Source: Copromyces sp. CBS 386.78
Lineage: Eukaryota > Ascomycota > Sordariomycetes > Sordariales > Sordariaceae
Length of the DNA: 58,500 nucleotides
Direction of reading: 5' to 3'
NCBI GenBank assembly: GCA_030685235.1
Contig: MU839271.1
Location: forward strand, 1-58,500
Part shown: positions 47,200 through 58,128 of the stretch, in pieces
How positions within the stretch are numbered: position 1 is the first letter of the stretch
Layout: the number at the start of each line of letters is the position of its first letter
Translations under genes and position numbers: made by a program
The notes under the pieces: generated by a model
The model's input: only the letters and a program-made list of their open reading frames with translations
Told to the model about the DNA's origin: nothing
Databases searched by the model: none

Positions 47200-49060
47200 A
47201 ATTGAAATTTTAATCCCTATTTCTTAAATATATAATTTTACTAACCTTCCCGTTTTCTAAACTTTCTTCTCCGTTTTCTATTACTTACTCCGTAACGATA
47301 TAATTGTAGCTAGAGCCGATATTTGTAATTTCGAAGAAGACTTTATTACGGCTAGAGAAGAAGTCGTCTATTTATATATTTATATTAGAGATTTCAATTA
47401 CGAATTTGCGCGTAGGGAAAGTAATATTATAATTATCCGTGCCTAATATTTATTCGCTATTTAAGCTAGCGTAAAGGATTATTAAGATTAAATTAGGTCG
47501 TTCTACGAATAGATTGCCGTTTTTAAAAAGGAATTTAACGATTTTCGTTTTATATTTACAGCTGCTTTCTAATTTTAAAAGGATTATTACTAAAAGATCT
47601 TTTTCAACTTTTATACCTAATTCCCGAAAATTAGTTTAATTCCCCCGCTATCCCCTAGCTTTAATCTAACCCCTTTACCTCCTAGCGTATTTAACGATTC
47701 CGGTAATAATAATAATATAATAAGTACTAGTAAGAATAATAGCGGTTATAGGTCGGTATTGCGTATTATTATTACCCCTACCTTTAATAGTAAAAGATTA
47801 TCAATTAAACGTACCGCTAAATATTATATTTAGTATATATGTATAAAATTAATTTAAGTAAATAAATTTTTAATTTTTGCCAACGAGCGCTTTAAATTTT
47901 CCTTTATTGCCTATTTTATTAAAAGCGTCCCGTTCGAAGTTATTGAAACCGAATTAAATAAAGTTATCTTTAGCGAACCTTATAAGTAGGCTATAGCTTT
48001 CGAATTAGTAAACGAGATAGATAAGAAGTATAATAATATTAATATTATTATAGAGTCCCGCCGTACCTTCGAAGATTTTAAGATATTTAAAAGTATAAAA
48101 TGGACTTATTTTGAAGAAAAGTTCGTTATATTTATTAATAAATATAAGTTCGATAACGGTATAAAAATCTATTACCTCCGTTAGAAAATTAGGGACCGCA
48201 TTCGCCTTACCCTTTTTTATTAATATCTTTAGCCCGTTAATAATAAGTTTGACGAGTAGTTTAAGGCCGTTCGTAACTTCGCTAAGGTATTAGAGGATAA
48301 GGATTGGCGTGAAAAGTAGATTAACTTATTTTATAAGGTTAATACGAACGCTTCCGCTCCTGCCGGTCGTTCTGGTACTTCTACGATCGAAGCGACCGTT
48401 AGCTAAAGCGGCGACGCGATAGATTTTAACGCTATAACCGAGACGGATATCCAAATATTTCGTATAATCGAGGTTAGTATTTTTGAGTATTGTATAAAGA
48501 TAGGTATTTGTACCCGCTATAGAAGGCCTAGTTATTATTCTATTACTTGTTGCGCGTATATTAATTTTAAAAAGGAGGTTAAGCCCCGTAATAATTGTAA
48601 TAATAAAGGCCGCGGCGGTAATGCTAGTAATATTGGTAACGGTAGTAATAATTGTAATAATAATTGTAATAATAGCGGTACTTCTAATAATGGAGGTAAT
48701 GGTAGTTGTAATAATAATGGCGGCGGTAATAATAGTAATAACGGTAGTAATTAATAGTAGCCCGCTTAGGGCTAGTATAGTTACGGATAGTGGCGCTCTA
48801 ATTATAGTAGCGGTTATTATATTAATATTATAAATCCCGGCGTTCTAATTCCCGGTACCCCAGCCCCCGGCTACTATAATCCTATTCCTGCTCATTAGCC
48901 CGGTTTTATTGGCTTAGTTATAAGCGACGAAATTGGTTTTATTTCGGGCTAGGGAAATATGTAGCCTCTTAGTTAAATTACGTTTAGAAGTACGAATTTA
49001 ATGGATATAGAGGAAATAATAGGATTATCCTTATACGGTTAAATATTATTAAAATAAATA
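47200..49060 (+). pseudogene. G3 gag
   Basis: Plus-strand gypsy gag with few stops in its second half. Zinc knuckle at about 48505-48550: IGICTRYRRPSYYSITC, i.e. C-x2-[C to Y]-x4-[H to Y]-x4-C. An Asn/Gly-rich low-complexity stretch follows (48590-48750), then Tyr/Gly/Pro-rich sequence to about 48900. The 70-codon frame at 48621-48833 is a shadow of the Asn-rich repeat. Middle blocks such as YFEEKFVIFINKYKF (about 48110-48150) are gag-like. Confidence 0.72.
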
Positions 49061-49099
49061 GATTTTTAAGAGATAGCCATTATAAATATTTAAATTTAT

Positions 49100-49770
49100 T
49101 AAATCTTTTTATTTATTTATTTTATAGACTGCGTAAATTATATTATATTACTTTTGTTAATAGCGGATATACTACCTTTAATTTTATTAATCGTTATTTT
49201 ATTTATTATTACTATCTCCGTTTTCTTTTGCTCACCGTTCTTAAATTATTATACTTCGTTAATAGCTAAACTAAAGGTAATATTATTTATTTTTCTAGAT
49301 TTACGATATAGGCGGGAATTTATTGTAAAATTATTAATTTATTAATCTACAATTTAATTAAAAATAACTCTATTATTTTAGGTTACCCATAGCTCGTTTA
49401 TTACGCCCTAAGTATTAATTAGTTTAATGATTCTCTTCGGTTTAATTTTACTTGTGAATAATACGGTTATTTCCTACCTAGGTATTTAAATTATATTATT
49501 CTACTTTTGAACTACTATTTTACAATTTTGCGACTGCTAGTTTGATATTTGTACTAGGGTTTAATAGTAGAAGATATGGAAGATAAGGGCGAATTTGGCT
49601 AGTATAATAAAATAGCGGTTATTAGGCGGCTATCCGTTTTTATTATAGTTAAACGAGTTATTTACTATATATTTAAATATAAGCTAGGGAGGCAGAAATA
49701 ATTTATTTCTTAGAATTTACTACGTTGGCTATAGTTGATAATAATTTTAATCTTACTCTTAAAAGGAACC
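49100..49770 (+). pseudogene. G3 protease region
   Basis: Plus-strand aspartic protease of gypsy type. VNSGYTTFNFINRYF at about 49160-49205 is the DSG catalytic loop with Asp turned to Asn. SIILGYPWLVYYALSIN-like sequence near 49370-49420 is the conserved IILG.PWL block, with W now TAG. RT should follow but the sequence beyond about 49800 belongs to HelE. The 63-codon frame at 49154-49345 is a shadow. Confidence 0.75.
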
Positions 49771-49980
49771 GGGGTCTAAACGTATTAAATTCGATATTAG
49801 GAATATTATTTATTTTTAATTAGAATTAAAGAAATAAAGTAATATCGAAAATAAAAAGGCGGCCGTATATTAGAAATAAATAAACGTCTGTACAAGAACG
49901 TACATCGACTACACACAAGCGAAGGCGACTATATATAATCGAAGTATTTAAATTTAATACTAGATTTATATTAAGACCAC
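49771..49980. other. Junction of G3 and HelE, unresolved
   Basis: AT-rich sequence with AATAAAGTAATATC and GGCGGCCGT motifs that recur at 51205-51300. I found no Helitron 3' hairpin here, so the exact 3' end of HelE is not known. Confidence 0.4.
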
Positions 49981-50095
49981 TTAAAACGAATTAAGAAAGG
50001 GAGGGAAAAGCCCGGAAAGGGAGTCTACCGGTAGATATATAACGCTTTTATAATATTAATAGGGGTAGGGTCAAACTAATAACTATTTAAAAATC

Positions 50096-50300
50096 TTACG
50101 GCGTAAATTTAGAGCGCTAGTAATAATAATAAAGGTAGCGACAATCTATTTACTATTTCCGATTCTACGGCATTTAATAGTTAGTTCGAATATGTTACAA
50201 ATAGTTTCTTTAATTATATTACTTTCAAAAATAATATTCGAATCCCAAAATTAGGTAATAAAGAAGTTATTAATCTTAAAAATAGCGGATATAGCGACGG
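50096..50300 (-). pseudogene. HelE conserved downstream frame (unknown)
   Basis: Minus-strand counterpart of 32149-32349. Blocks: FKINNFFIT, SNIIFESNIIKETICNIFE, TIKCRRIGNSK, stop, IVATFIIITSALNLRRK. It lies after the minisatellite, as in HelB. Family unknown; possibly an accessory protein of this Helitron lineage or a conserved cis region read as protein. Confidence 0.58.
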
Positions 50301-50394
50301 TATTAATAATTAACAATTAATAAACAATAGAAGAGAGACTAGGAATATATATTTAAATAATAGAATTACTATAATAAACTACCTTAGACCGCTA

Positions 50395-50550
50395 TTTATT
50401 AAATACTCTTTCCCTTCACTACTTAATCCTTCCCTTTACTACCTACTCCTTCTATTTACTACCTACTCCTTCTATTCACTACCTACTCCTTCCATTTACT
50501 ACCTACTCCTTCTACTATTTACTAAATACTCCTTCCCTTCACTACCCGCT
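50395..50550. repeat. About 20-bp minisatellite in HelE
   Basis: Seven to eight units of TACTACCTACTCCTTCTATT with few variants; reverse complement of the HelB motif at 31915-32035 and at the equivalent place. Confidence 0.88.
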
Positions 50551-50559
50551 CCTCCAACA

Positions 50560-51430
50560 TTCTTACGGCTATATCATAGCAATTACATTCTAAATTAATT
50601 TATATAACCAAATCTTATAAATAAATTAACTTATTATAACCTTTATCCTAAAACTTTCTATATACTTCACTAAGAACTTTAAAGAATTTCATTCAAAGGC
50701 TCAACCGACCGCTAACAATCGGGAACACGTAGGGCGCCTTATATATAACGTACACTAGAACGGAAATAGTATCCTCTAATATATTGTATTTTAGAATAAT
50801 TTCCGGCGCTTTAAGGGCTCTAATTAGAAATTGCCAATATAAATCTCCAAAATAGCCGCAGCAATACGAAACTCGGCGGGAGTAAATTAAATTTAGGCTC
50901 CTAGAATTAGCTAATTAGTTAACTAAGTACGGTATAGTAATACAACGGGGTAACAAATATACCTTACGGGCGGAGCCGGAAATAATACGCTTTAACTCCC
51001 TCGCATTAACATAATAATAATAACTAACCGATAAAACAATTAAATATTATTATACAAACGCCTATTAAAACCCGTAGCCTCGAAGAAACGTTAGTAAGGA
51101 TAATATTAGTACTGTAGAGGCTATTATAGCTACTATAATTAATAATACTACAAAGGATAATATAAAACGTATTATTCGGTATTAATATCGTTTATTCCAA
51201 AGAGAATTTAAAGAATAAAGTAATATCAAAGATAAAAAGGCGGTCGTCTATAGGATAAAGGCAAATAATAAAGTAATTACAAGAAGGCGGTCGTCCGTAC
51301 AAAAATGTATATCAATTACATACGGACGAAATCAATTGGGTAAGATCGAAATACCCAGTTTTAACAATAGGATTATATAGTAAGCAACATCTCCTAAAGC
51401 CACCTTCAAACAATATTGATATAACGCTCA
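50560..51430 (-). other. HelE region between helicase and minisatellite
   Basis: No domain recognised. Contains two copies of AAGGCGGTCGTC (51237-51300) that resemble 49855-49865, and a GC-richer patch GGGCGGAGCCGG near 50970. About 870 bp, longer than in HelB. Confidence 0.4.
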
Positions 51431-51850
51431 ACCAAGGCCTTACTACTCTTTGTCCGGATAGTATTAATACTAAAGGGGCAGTCGAATACAATACCCTATA
51501 AAATTTTTACCCTCGAAATGGCTATATATATTAAACTAAGGGAAAAGTCGTCCTTAAATATATTTAGAATAGCGGTATTAATAATTATACCCTATAACTT
51601 ATATACTGTAATAGTATAAGTAATAATAATAGGAAATTACTTCCTTATACAAAAAGTAGCGCCCCATATATTCCCGAATAGAGTAGAAAATAAGTACGAT
51701 TTTAATTTTAAATCCTTCCCGCTCAAAATAAAGAGGGCCAATATAACTAAGGAAACGCACCAACAATATATAAAGTACCACCTCTCGAAATTAAATATTA
51801 TAACGCCAAACAATATTATAAATAATGCTAATAATACTATTAATTAAACC
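51431..51850 (-). pseudogene. HelE helicase, C-terminal motifs
   Basis: Pif1-family helicase of HelE. The 60-codon frame at 51599-51781 reads YILLVRFLSYIGPLYFER, matching the conserved LV.F..Y.GP block. Just downstream (51598-51440) a shifted frame reads TYTITVYKLQG and LIYIAISRVK, i.e. the motif V/VI blocks aITvHKSQG (His now Tyr, Ser now Leu) and YVAVSRVK. It is a fragment of a large gene, not a small protein. Confidence 0.85.
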
Positions 51851-52605
51851 CTTCTCAGCCTAAACATTCTCAATAAATATAATTTTAATACTAATAATTA
51901 AAAGTAATTATTTATAAAAATTATTAATAATATTAAAATTAACCTCACTAGCCTTAGCACTAATATAGTTAACGTATATTTAAATATATAAATTACTGAA
52001 TCGTTTAAGATAATCCTAATTATAATCCTTAACCTAAACGTTAATTAAAAATATATATAAAGTATCCTCAAATATATTAAAATTATAGCTTTATTCTTAT
52101 AATGTAATAATTACCCGTATAAATAAAAACTCCTAATATGCCCGAATAGGCTGGGAATATTATAAACCCTTAAATATTACCCGAAATACCACTTGTTTAT
52201 TACCGCCCTATCGGACAATTTATTTTAATACAATAATTTAATCGAATAATTAACATACCAACTTTCCAAATATTTTATATAAGGAAATTTTTTATTTAAT
52301 ATCAATTAAAGCCTTTTCTATAATAAGAAGCAACTAATAGAAATCCCTAATAAGAAGAATATTCATACCGCTAAAGAACTCTTTATTATAAATAGGAAAT
52401 ACTTATTTAAATTACTTATCTATATAATATATTATTTTAAAATTAATCATAAACTTCTTAATTATAATAAAATACCGTAAATAACAAAATTTTAACTACA
52501 AAAATACTAAATCGTTAAAGCTCAAATCTAATAATTCAATATTATTTTTAAATATAAGAAACCGAAGAAATAAATATAATATATAACTATTAATATTATT
52601 AACTA
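51851..52605 (-). pseudogene. HelE helicase, middle part (left of T2)
   Basis: Degenerate helicase sequence left of T2. Stops dense; Walker motifs not assigned. Minus-strand continuity with both flanks is inferred from order. Confidence 0.45.
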
Positions 52606-52856
52606 CTTAGCTAGGGGTATATAGGGATGCTTTTATAGTTGTACAACGGTTTCTAATATTTATAGCAGTGGTGCAACGGTAAAAATTTTTTGCAACCGTG
52701 TTACAACCGTTACAACATCTGCAACCGTGCTGCAACCGTTGCAATATCTGCAACTATAGGATTTTTGCATATATGACGTAATTGGACCTACCTTCCTCGA
52801 AAGATTTTTAAAATCCTTCCTTCCTACTTTCCTCTTTTATAGGGAAGTAAAAACGA

Positions 52857-53020
52857 CTAAGTTTTTTTTCACTAATAACCCTAACCCTGAAAATTAAAAG
52901 CGTACTAAAATGAGCGCCATTTCTTGGCGGTTATTTTGCACCCGGCTAGAGGTCCGTGCGCCCTCTATTTAACCAGAAATCTTAGTTTAAAAAAAATTTA
53001 CCGAACGGGTCTTTAGAAAT
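52857..53020 (+). repeat. R1 repeat copy in T2
   Basis: R1 with AACCCTAACCCTG, GAGCGCCATTTCTTGGCG, GAGGTCCGTGCGCC and ACGGGTCTTTAG; followed by a short AAATA tail. Confidence 0.82.
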
Positions 53021-53087
53021 AAAAAAATAATAATATCGAACTTCCCCTTTATAAGGAACAAAAATTAACCCTTTCCTTAAGAAATTT

Positions 53088-53157
53088 GGCCTAGTGGCCA
53101 AGTGGTTAATAAAGTAGTTCTTTATCTTCAGACTCTTGTTCGATTCCTCGCTGTGAC
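53088..53157 (+). pseudogene. tRNA-derived sequence in T2
   Basis: Box A TGGCCAAGTGG at 53095-53105, box B TGTTCGATTCC at 53137-53147, followed by CTGTGAC, AAAATTTTT and a 33-A tract at 53179-53211: the layout of a tRNA-derived SINE. No paired acceptor stem. Confidence 0.62.
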
Positions 53158-53175
53158 AAAAATTTTTGTTCTTTT

Positions 53176-53213
<38 letters not shown>

Positions 53214-53460
53214 AAAGAAAAAGAATATTAGCCTAGATTCGCGATTTCCCCTTGTAAAAGAAATTTTTTGGCAATTACGTCATATGTGCAAAAATCCTGT
53301 AGTTGCAGATCTTGCAACGGTTGCAGAACGGTTGCAACACGGTTGCAGCTCATTAAACCGTTGTACCACCCTATCCAAATCTGCAATGGTAGTAAATCTT
53401 TATACCGTTGTATAACTATTATACTACAGTAATTTGAACCCTTATATTGTTAGGTAAGTA

Positions 53461-54400
53461 CTATACTAATAGGAATAGTATATATAATAATAAAATCCTT
53501 CTAATTATTGAAATAACGACGGTTATTAAGCGCTAATTCTTCGAACCGGGTAAAAATTAATTGAATAATATACAATTTACTAATACTACCCTTACTATTA
53601 AATTAAATTTTAAAGGGCGCAATTTAAAAGTTCTTACTATAAAGAAAAATTTTATAATATTCAATAAAAGTATTGTAAATAAAGCGTTATTCTAAATTAA
53701 GGCTAATTATAGTAATATTAGTAACTTCTTCGGCCTCGAAAATACTAAGGTTATTAACTTTTATACCCTTCTAATAATTTAGGATATTTAATATATTATT
53801 GTCGTATTTACTATAATAAATTATCTAATTATATTCTAAATTAATAAAACGACGGCTAAATATATTAATATCCTCATTAACGCTTATAGGCCAGTCAAGG
53901 GATTTTTAAACTATATATATCTATTTATCCTATTATACTTCTTTATTTAATAATATAACCTTAATATTATCTTCGGATAATAATTTAAATAATTTACTAT
54001 AATAATTATATTTATAAAAATCATAAATTTCTCGATATCGGTCGTATATTTTAAACTATATTTAATATTATACCCTATCAACTACCTTCAAATTAGTATC
54101 GAAATAATAAAAATAATAGAATATTATTTTAATACAATAAAAATCCTAATAAAAGTCAAATATAATATCCCCCTTATACTTAAATATATATTTAAATATA
54201 TAAGGCTCCTTATAAAAACGTTATAACCTAGTATTCTAATTAATATAAATACAAAATTAAAGATATATTAATTTATTAAATTAAAAACTATATTAAAAAT
54301 ATTTATTGTATTAAGTAATATATACCTAGACTTTATTATTAATACTAATAATAAACTAATTTTAAACTTCTCTAAATTAATAATCTACTAACTGGATTAC
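53461..54400 (-). pseudogene. HelE helicase, N-terminal part (right of T2)
   Basis: Degenerate minus-strand sequence continuing the HelE gene. No motif is assignable with confidence. Confidence 0.4.
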
Positions 54401-54660
54401 CTTCGTACCCTCGTATAGAAGCAAGTAAAGAAAATAATAACAAACCTCTTAAACAAACTAATCTCTTCTTAAAAATAATTTATTTATAAATTTAACAATA
54501 AATAAAAACAGCGGTCTACAGCTAAAAATACGAAGAAAGACCTAAATTACAAACTACTAATAAGATAAGGACTTAATTTCAACCTTAGAATAATATTGAA
54601 TAATATAATAAAATATAATTTTAACGCTAGTATATAGAAAAATATCTATATTCACTAACC
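54401..54660 (-). pseudogene. HelE Rep tyrosine region
   Basis: Minus strand reads TSVKIIFYYIIQYYSKVE (54590-54650), the Helitron CTxx..V..YI.KYCSKAE block with Cys turned to Tyr, then SLSYQQF and, at 54410-54500, FIVKFINKLFLRRD followed by FVQEVCYYFL, matching the conserved KFMNKL.GERDWSAQEV segment. Identity to HelB here is moderate, so HelE is a separate subfamily. Confidence 0.78.
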
Positions 54661-57600
54661 AATCTAAAAATATAATAAAATTCTAATTATTAATATAAAT
54701 AGCGTAATATATAATATCGAATATATTGTAAAAGTGGTTAAATCCCTATATAATATATAAATAATTGTATATATTTCGGAGGAAATTAAAATAATATATA
54801 GCTTCTTTGCTTATTAAACCGTCGAAAAATTTATAACGCCGTAAATAATATATTATACTATATTAATACTAATTTATACAATTAATAATACAAAATAGCG
54901 TAGCAAAAATTATTTACTTATACTCCCCCATACGAACGATAAATATATTACCTTCGGCCGCATTAAGAATTCTATAAAGCTCTAAATTAATAACCGTAAT
55001 ATAAATACCCCAAAAAATAATAAATATATTTTTACCTTTAACTATTTCGAACTAAATTTTAAATATACCTTTATAATAATAAAGATTATAATTATAAAGA
55101 CTACTGCGAGCTTACTATTTATACTAATCCTAATAATTAATAATATAGAACTTCAATTTAAGGATATATTCCTAAAATATATTATACTTCTTCTAAAAAT
55201 ATTATATACCAATTATTAAAATATTACAAAAATTCTCCTATACAATTTTACCCCGCTAACGCTTATTACTCTCCAATTATTCATTATACTAAAATATAAG
55301 CCTAATTAACGACCGCTAATATAAATTAATAGAAATAAAGGTTATAAAGAAAAATAATATACTTAACCTATAAAGAAATATTTTTAAATTCTATTTTTTA
55401 ATTCCCTAATAAAGCCGGGTATTATATAAAGTATTTATATACTTTATAATAAACTTAAGGATTTACTCCCTCTAATCCGTATAGCCTTCGAACGTAACCC
55501 TAAATTTATTAACCTAAAGACTATATTGTTCAACGTTACGACGAATATAAAAAGAATTCTTCTAATTAGCCTAACTGCGTATTAAAATATTAAAAATAAT
55601 AAAACGAAAACGGAGGTAACGAATATAATGGCCATCTTTCTACTTTATAGTATATTTAATATAATCGCCGTATAATACTTTATATAAATACTAAATAATA
55701 AAGTTTGCCTTACCTTAAGGATAGAAAGTTAAGAATACCTAAAAAAGTAATAATTATAATATATTAAATTCGCTAATAAACATGAGCCTAACGAATCTTA
55801 ATATCTATATAAAACCGCGGATACAATCCTGCCTATTAAAACCTAATTCTAATTCTAATCCGGCCTATACTTCTACTTCTAATATTAGTAAAAAAAATAT
55901 AAAATTAAAGGTAGCAAGTAAGTCGGGAATAGAGGATGAAAAATCGGGACTAAAAACTAGAGCCGGGGCAGCCGGAGCCGGGGCAACTTGAGCCGCGGCC
56001 CAAATTAGAATAAAATATAAAGGAAACTCGGGACTATAAATAAAACCGAAATTAATATACTAAAAAAATAATTATTCAATTCCCTATTATCCATACCCCT
56101 AATTATTTAATTAATTAATAAATTAATTTAATTACACTTAATTAACTATAAAATTTAGTATAGCGGCAATTTCCTCGTCTTTAACCTTATTAAACTCATT
56201 ATCTTCGTTAATTTTAATATCTTCCTCAAAAATATAAAGAATAAACCGGTTAAAAACGTTACTATCCTTAAATAATTAAAAGAAATAGCCATAATTAATA
56301 ATAATATTATAATACCCAAAATAATTATCCTTCAAATAATCTAACTAAATCTAAATATTTCGCCTATTAATATAATAATTTTTTTAAAATTACTGTTATA
56401 TCTAATCTTAATTATATATATTCTAAGGGTAGAGTATAATAATATCTAATTTTTTAAACAAAAGGGGTAGACGGTTATAAATTAAATTAATATTTCGGAA
56501 AAAATTAATAATATATTTATAATATTTATACTATACCCCCTTAATAAAATAAATGTTGATATAAATATATACCTATATAATTAATTACTTTTCAACGAGT
56601 ATAAATACTAGTAATCCCGGATTAATATCGCCGAAATCTATATAATTTTCAGCGGAATAGAAGAGTACGTCTCTAAGCTACTTATTTTTCCGCTTATTAA
56701 AATAATATTTATATATATTATATTTAAAATATAAATCTAACTACCTCTTATGGTATAAAATACATTCCTCCTATTCAACATTAAACATAACATTATTAAA
56801 TATATCTATATAACCCTTATTATACTCTAAAACTACCTTATATTAAAAGTAGGGATTATAATTAAATATAAAAGGAAAATACTATTAATAAAAGGAAGGA
56901 TTAAAATAAAGTATATACTTTCGGTCTACTAAATCTTCTAACTATAATTAAAAGATTATAAATTCGGATTATGATATATCCAAATTAAATATAGCGGGCG
57001 TAGTAAACGTAACTAGCATACCGGGAATGCTGGCAAAAAGACCGCGAAGATACAATAGCGTTAACGATAAGGAAGAAGAAAAAAATAATAATAATAGAAT
57101 ATAAGGAAATAAAAGACTATATTAATTATAATTATTATCGCTATTATCCTTATTCTAAAGATACCATAAATACTAAGCTATTTTATAACTATTAATATCT
57201 ATAAATTCGCTACAACGCTATTTTTTTTCGTACTATCTATAAAATATCTATTCTATACAAACTATTAATATACCTTTACAATAACAATCGGGAAAAGGGT
57301 AAAATAATATACTAAAATTTTTATCTAATTAAAAATTAAGATTTATATAATAAATACAAAACCGAATAAAGTCCGGGTTTCGATAACGAATATCCCTTAA
57401 CTGAACAATACTACATTCATTACATTCGAACTAAGCCGGACTAAAATTAAAATTATAGTTTTAATTATTTTAATTAACTTCGGCTAGGCTATCCAATACT
57501 AATACATTAAGGAATAACTAAGCTGGGTTACGTAATATATATAGAGATAATATAAGTAAAACCTCCTTATTATAGCGCCGGCGAGTATAATAATCCTTAT

Positions 57601-58128
57601 AAATAATTTTACAAATTCGTCGAACTTCCGCCGTAAGGGGTAAATCCTATAAATCTACACCTCCTCCAAAATATAAAGGCTTTAATATTCGTATACCCGT
57701 TATATACTATATTACCGTACGTATATAACTATTAACAATAATATTCTATACGAGCCGCTAAAGCGGAGCAAAAGATATAAAGGCTAAAGACCGTAGATAG
57801 TATATTGCAAGCGCTATAAGTAGCGCTATAGGAATTCCCTAAAAGGGATCGGGAGCCAGCGCTAGCGTAATAAGTATACCGGGCATAAAAGTAGCCGGGT
57901 CTATTATAACCTTATAACTACAAACAAAATTTATAGCCCTAAATAAATTAGCTTCACTCCTCGCCTAAATATCGCAACATTAAAAATACTACTAGACTAT
58001 CTTATTTAAATTCCGCTTGCTAACAAATTCAACTAAAGGAAAATATCTTTTACAAGCCTTATACTACTTTATAGCCTCTTATTCGTTATTGTTTTAAAAA
58101 CCCTATCCGGAAAAAAGAAATTATAAAA
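54661..58128 (-). pseudogene. HelE N-terminal region
   Basis: AT-rich, stop-rich. Should encode the HUH motif and Helitron-like N domain; a possible decayed HxH (as YLY) lies near 55000 but I do not rely on it. A CCGGCT-type hexamer run at 55955-55990 (minus) corresponds to those in HelB. The plus-strand 69-codon frame at 55782-55991 covers it and is a shadow. Confidence 0.4.

Larger units (their letters stand above)
52606..53458 (+). mobile_element. TIR element T2 (TA TSD) carrying tRNA-like and R1
   Basis: 853-bp second copy of T1 in opposite orientation, TA at 52604-52605 and 53459-53460. Ends CTTAGCTAGGGG and, inverted, CTTACCTAACAA. Same order inside: TIR, R1 (52857-53020), tRNA-like (53088-53157), poly(A) (53179-53211), TIR. 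Homology with T1 stops exactly at the TA on both sides, where flanks become HelE and G1 respectively. Confidence 0.85.
49950..58128 (-). mobile_element. Helitron HelE, RIP-degraded, truncated view
   Basis: Minus-strand Rep/helicase Helitron related to HelB. From right to left: N-terminal region (about 55500-58128, AT-rich, no clear domain), Rep tyrosine region (54541-54650), helicase (to about 51430), minisatellite, small conserved frame (50300-50096). It holds T2 and is cut at 58128 by HelD. The 5' end is outside the window. Homology with HelB is clear at nucleotide level near 49990-50550 and at protein level elsewhere. Confidence 0.75.

Noticed and set aside
51599..51781. Independent 60-codon protein
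   Set aside because: Matches an internal block of Helitron helicase, with the next motifs in a shifted frame directly downstream.
53088..53157. Functional tRNA gene
   Set aside because: Boxes A and B present but no paired acceptor stem or definable anticodon arm; poly(A) follows.
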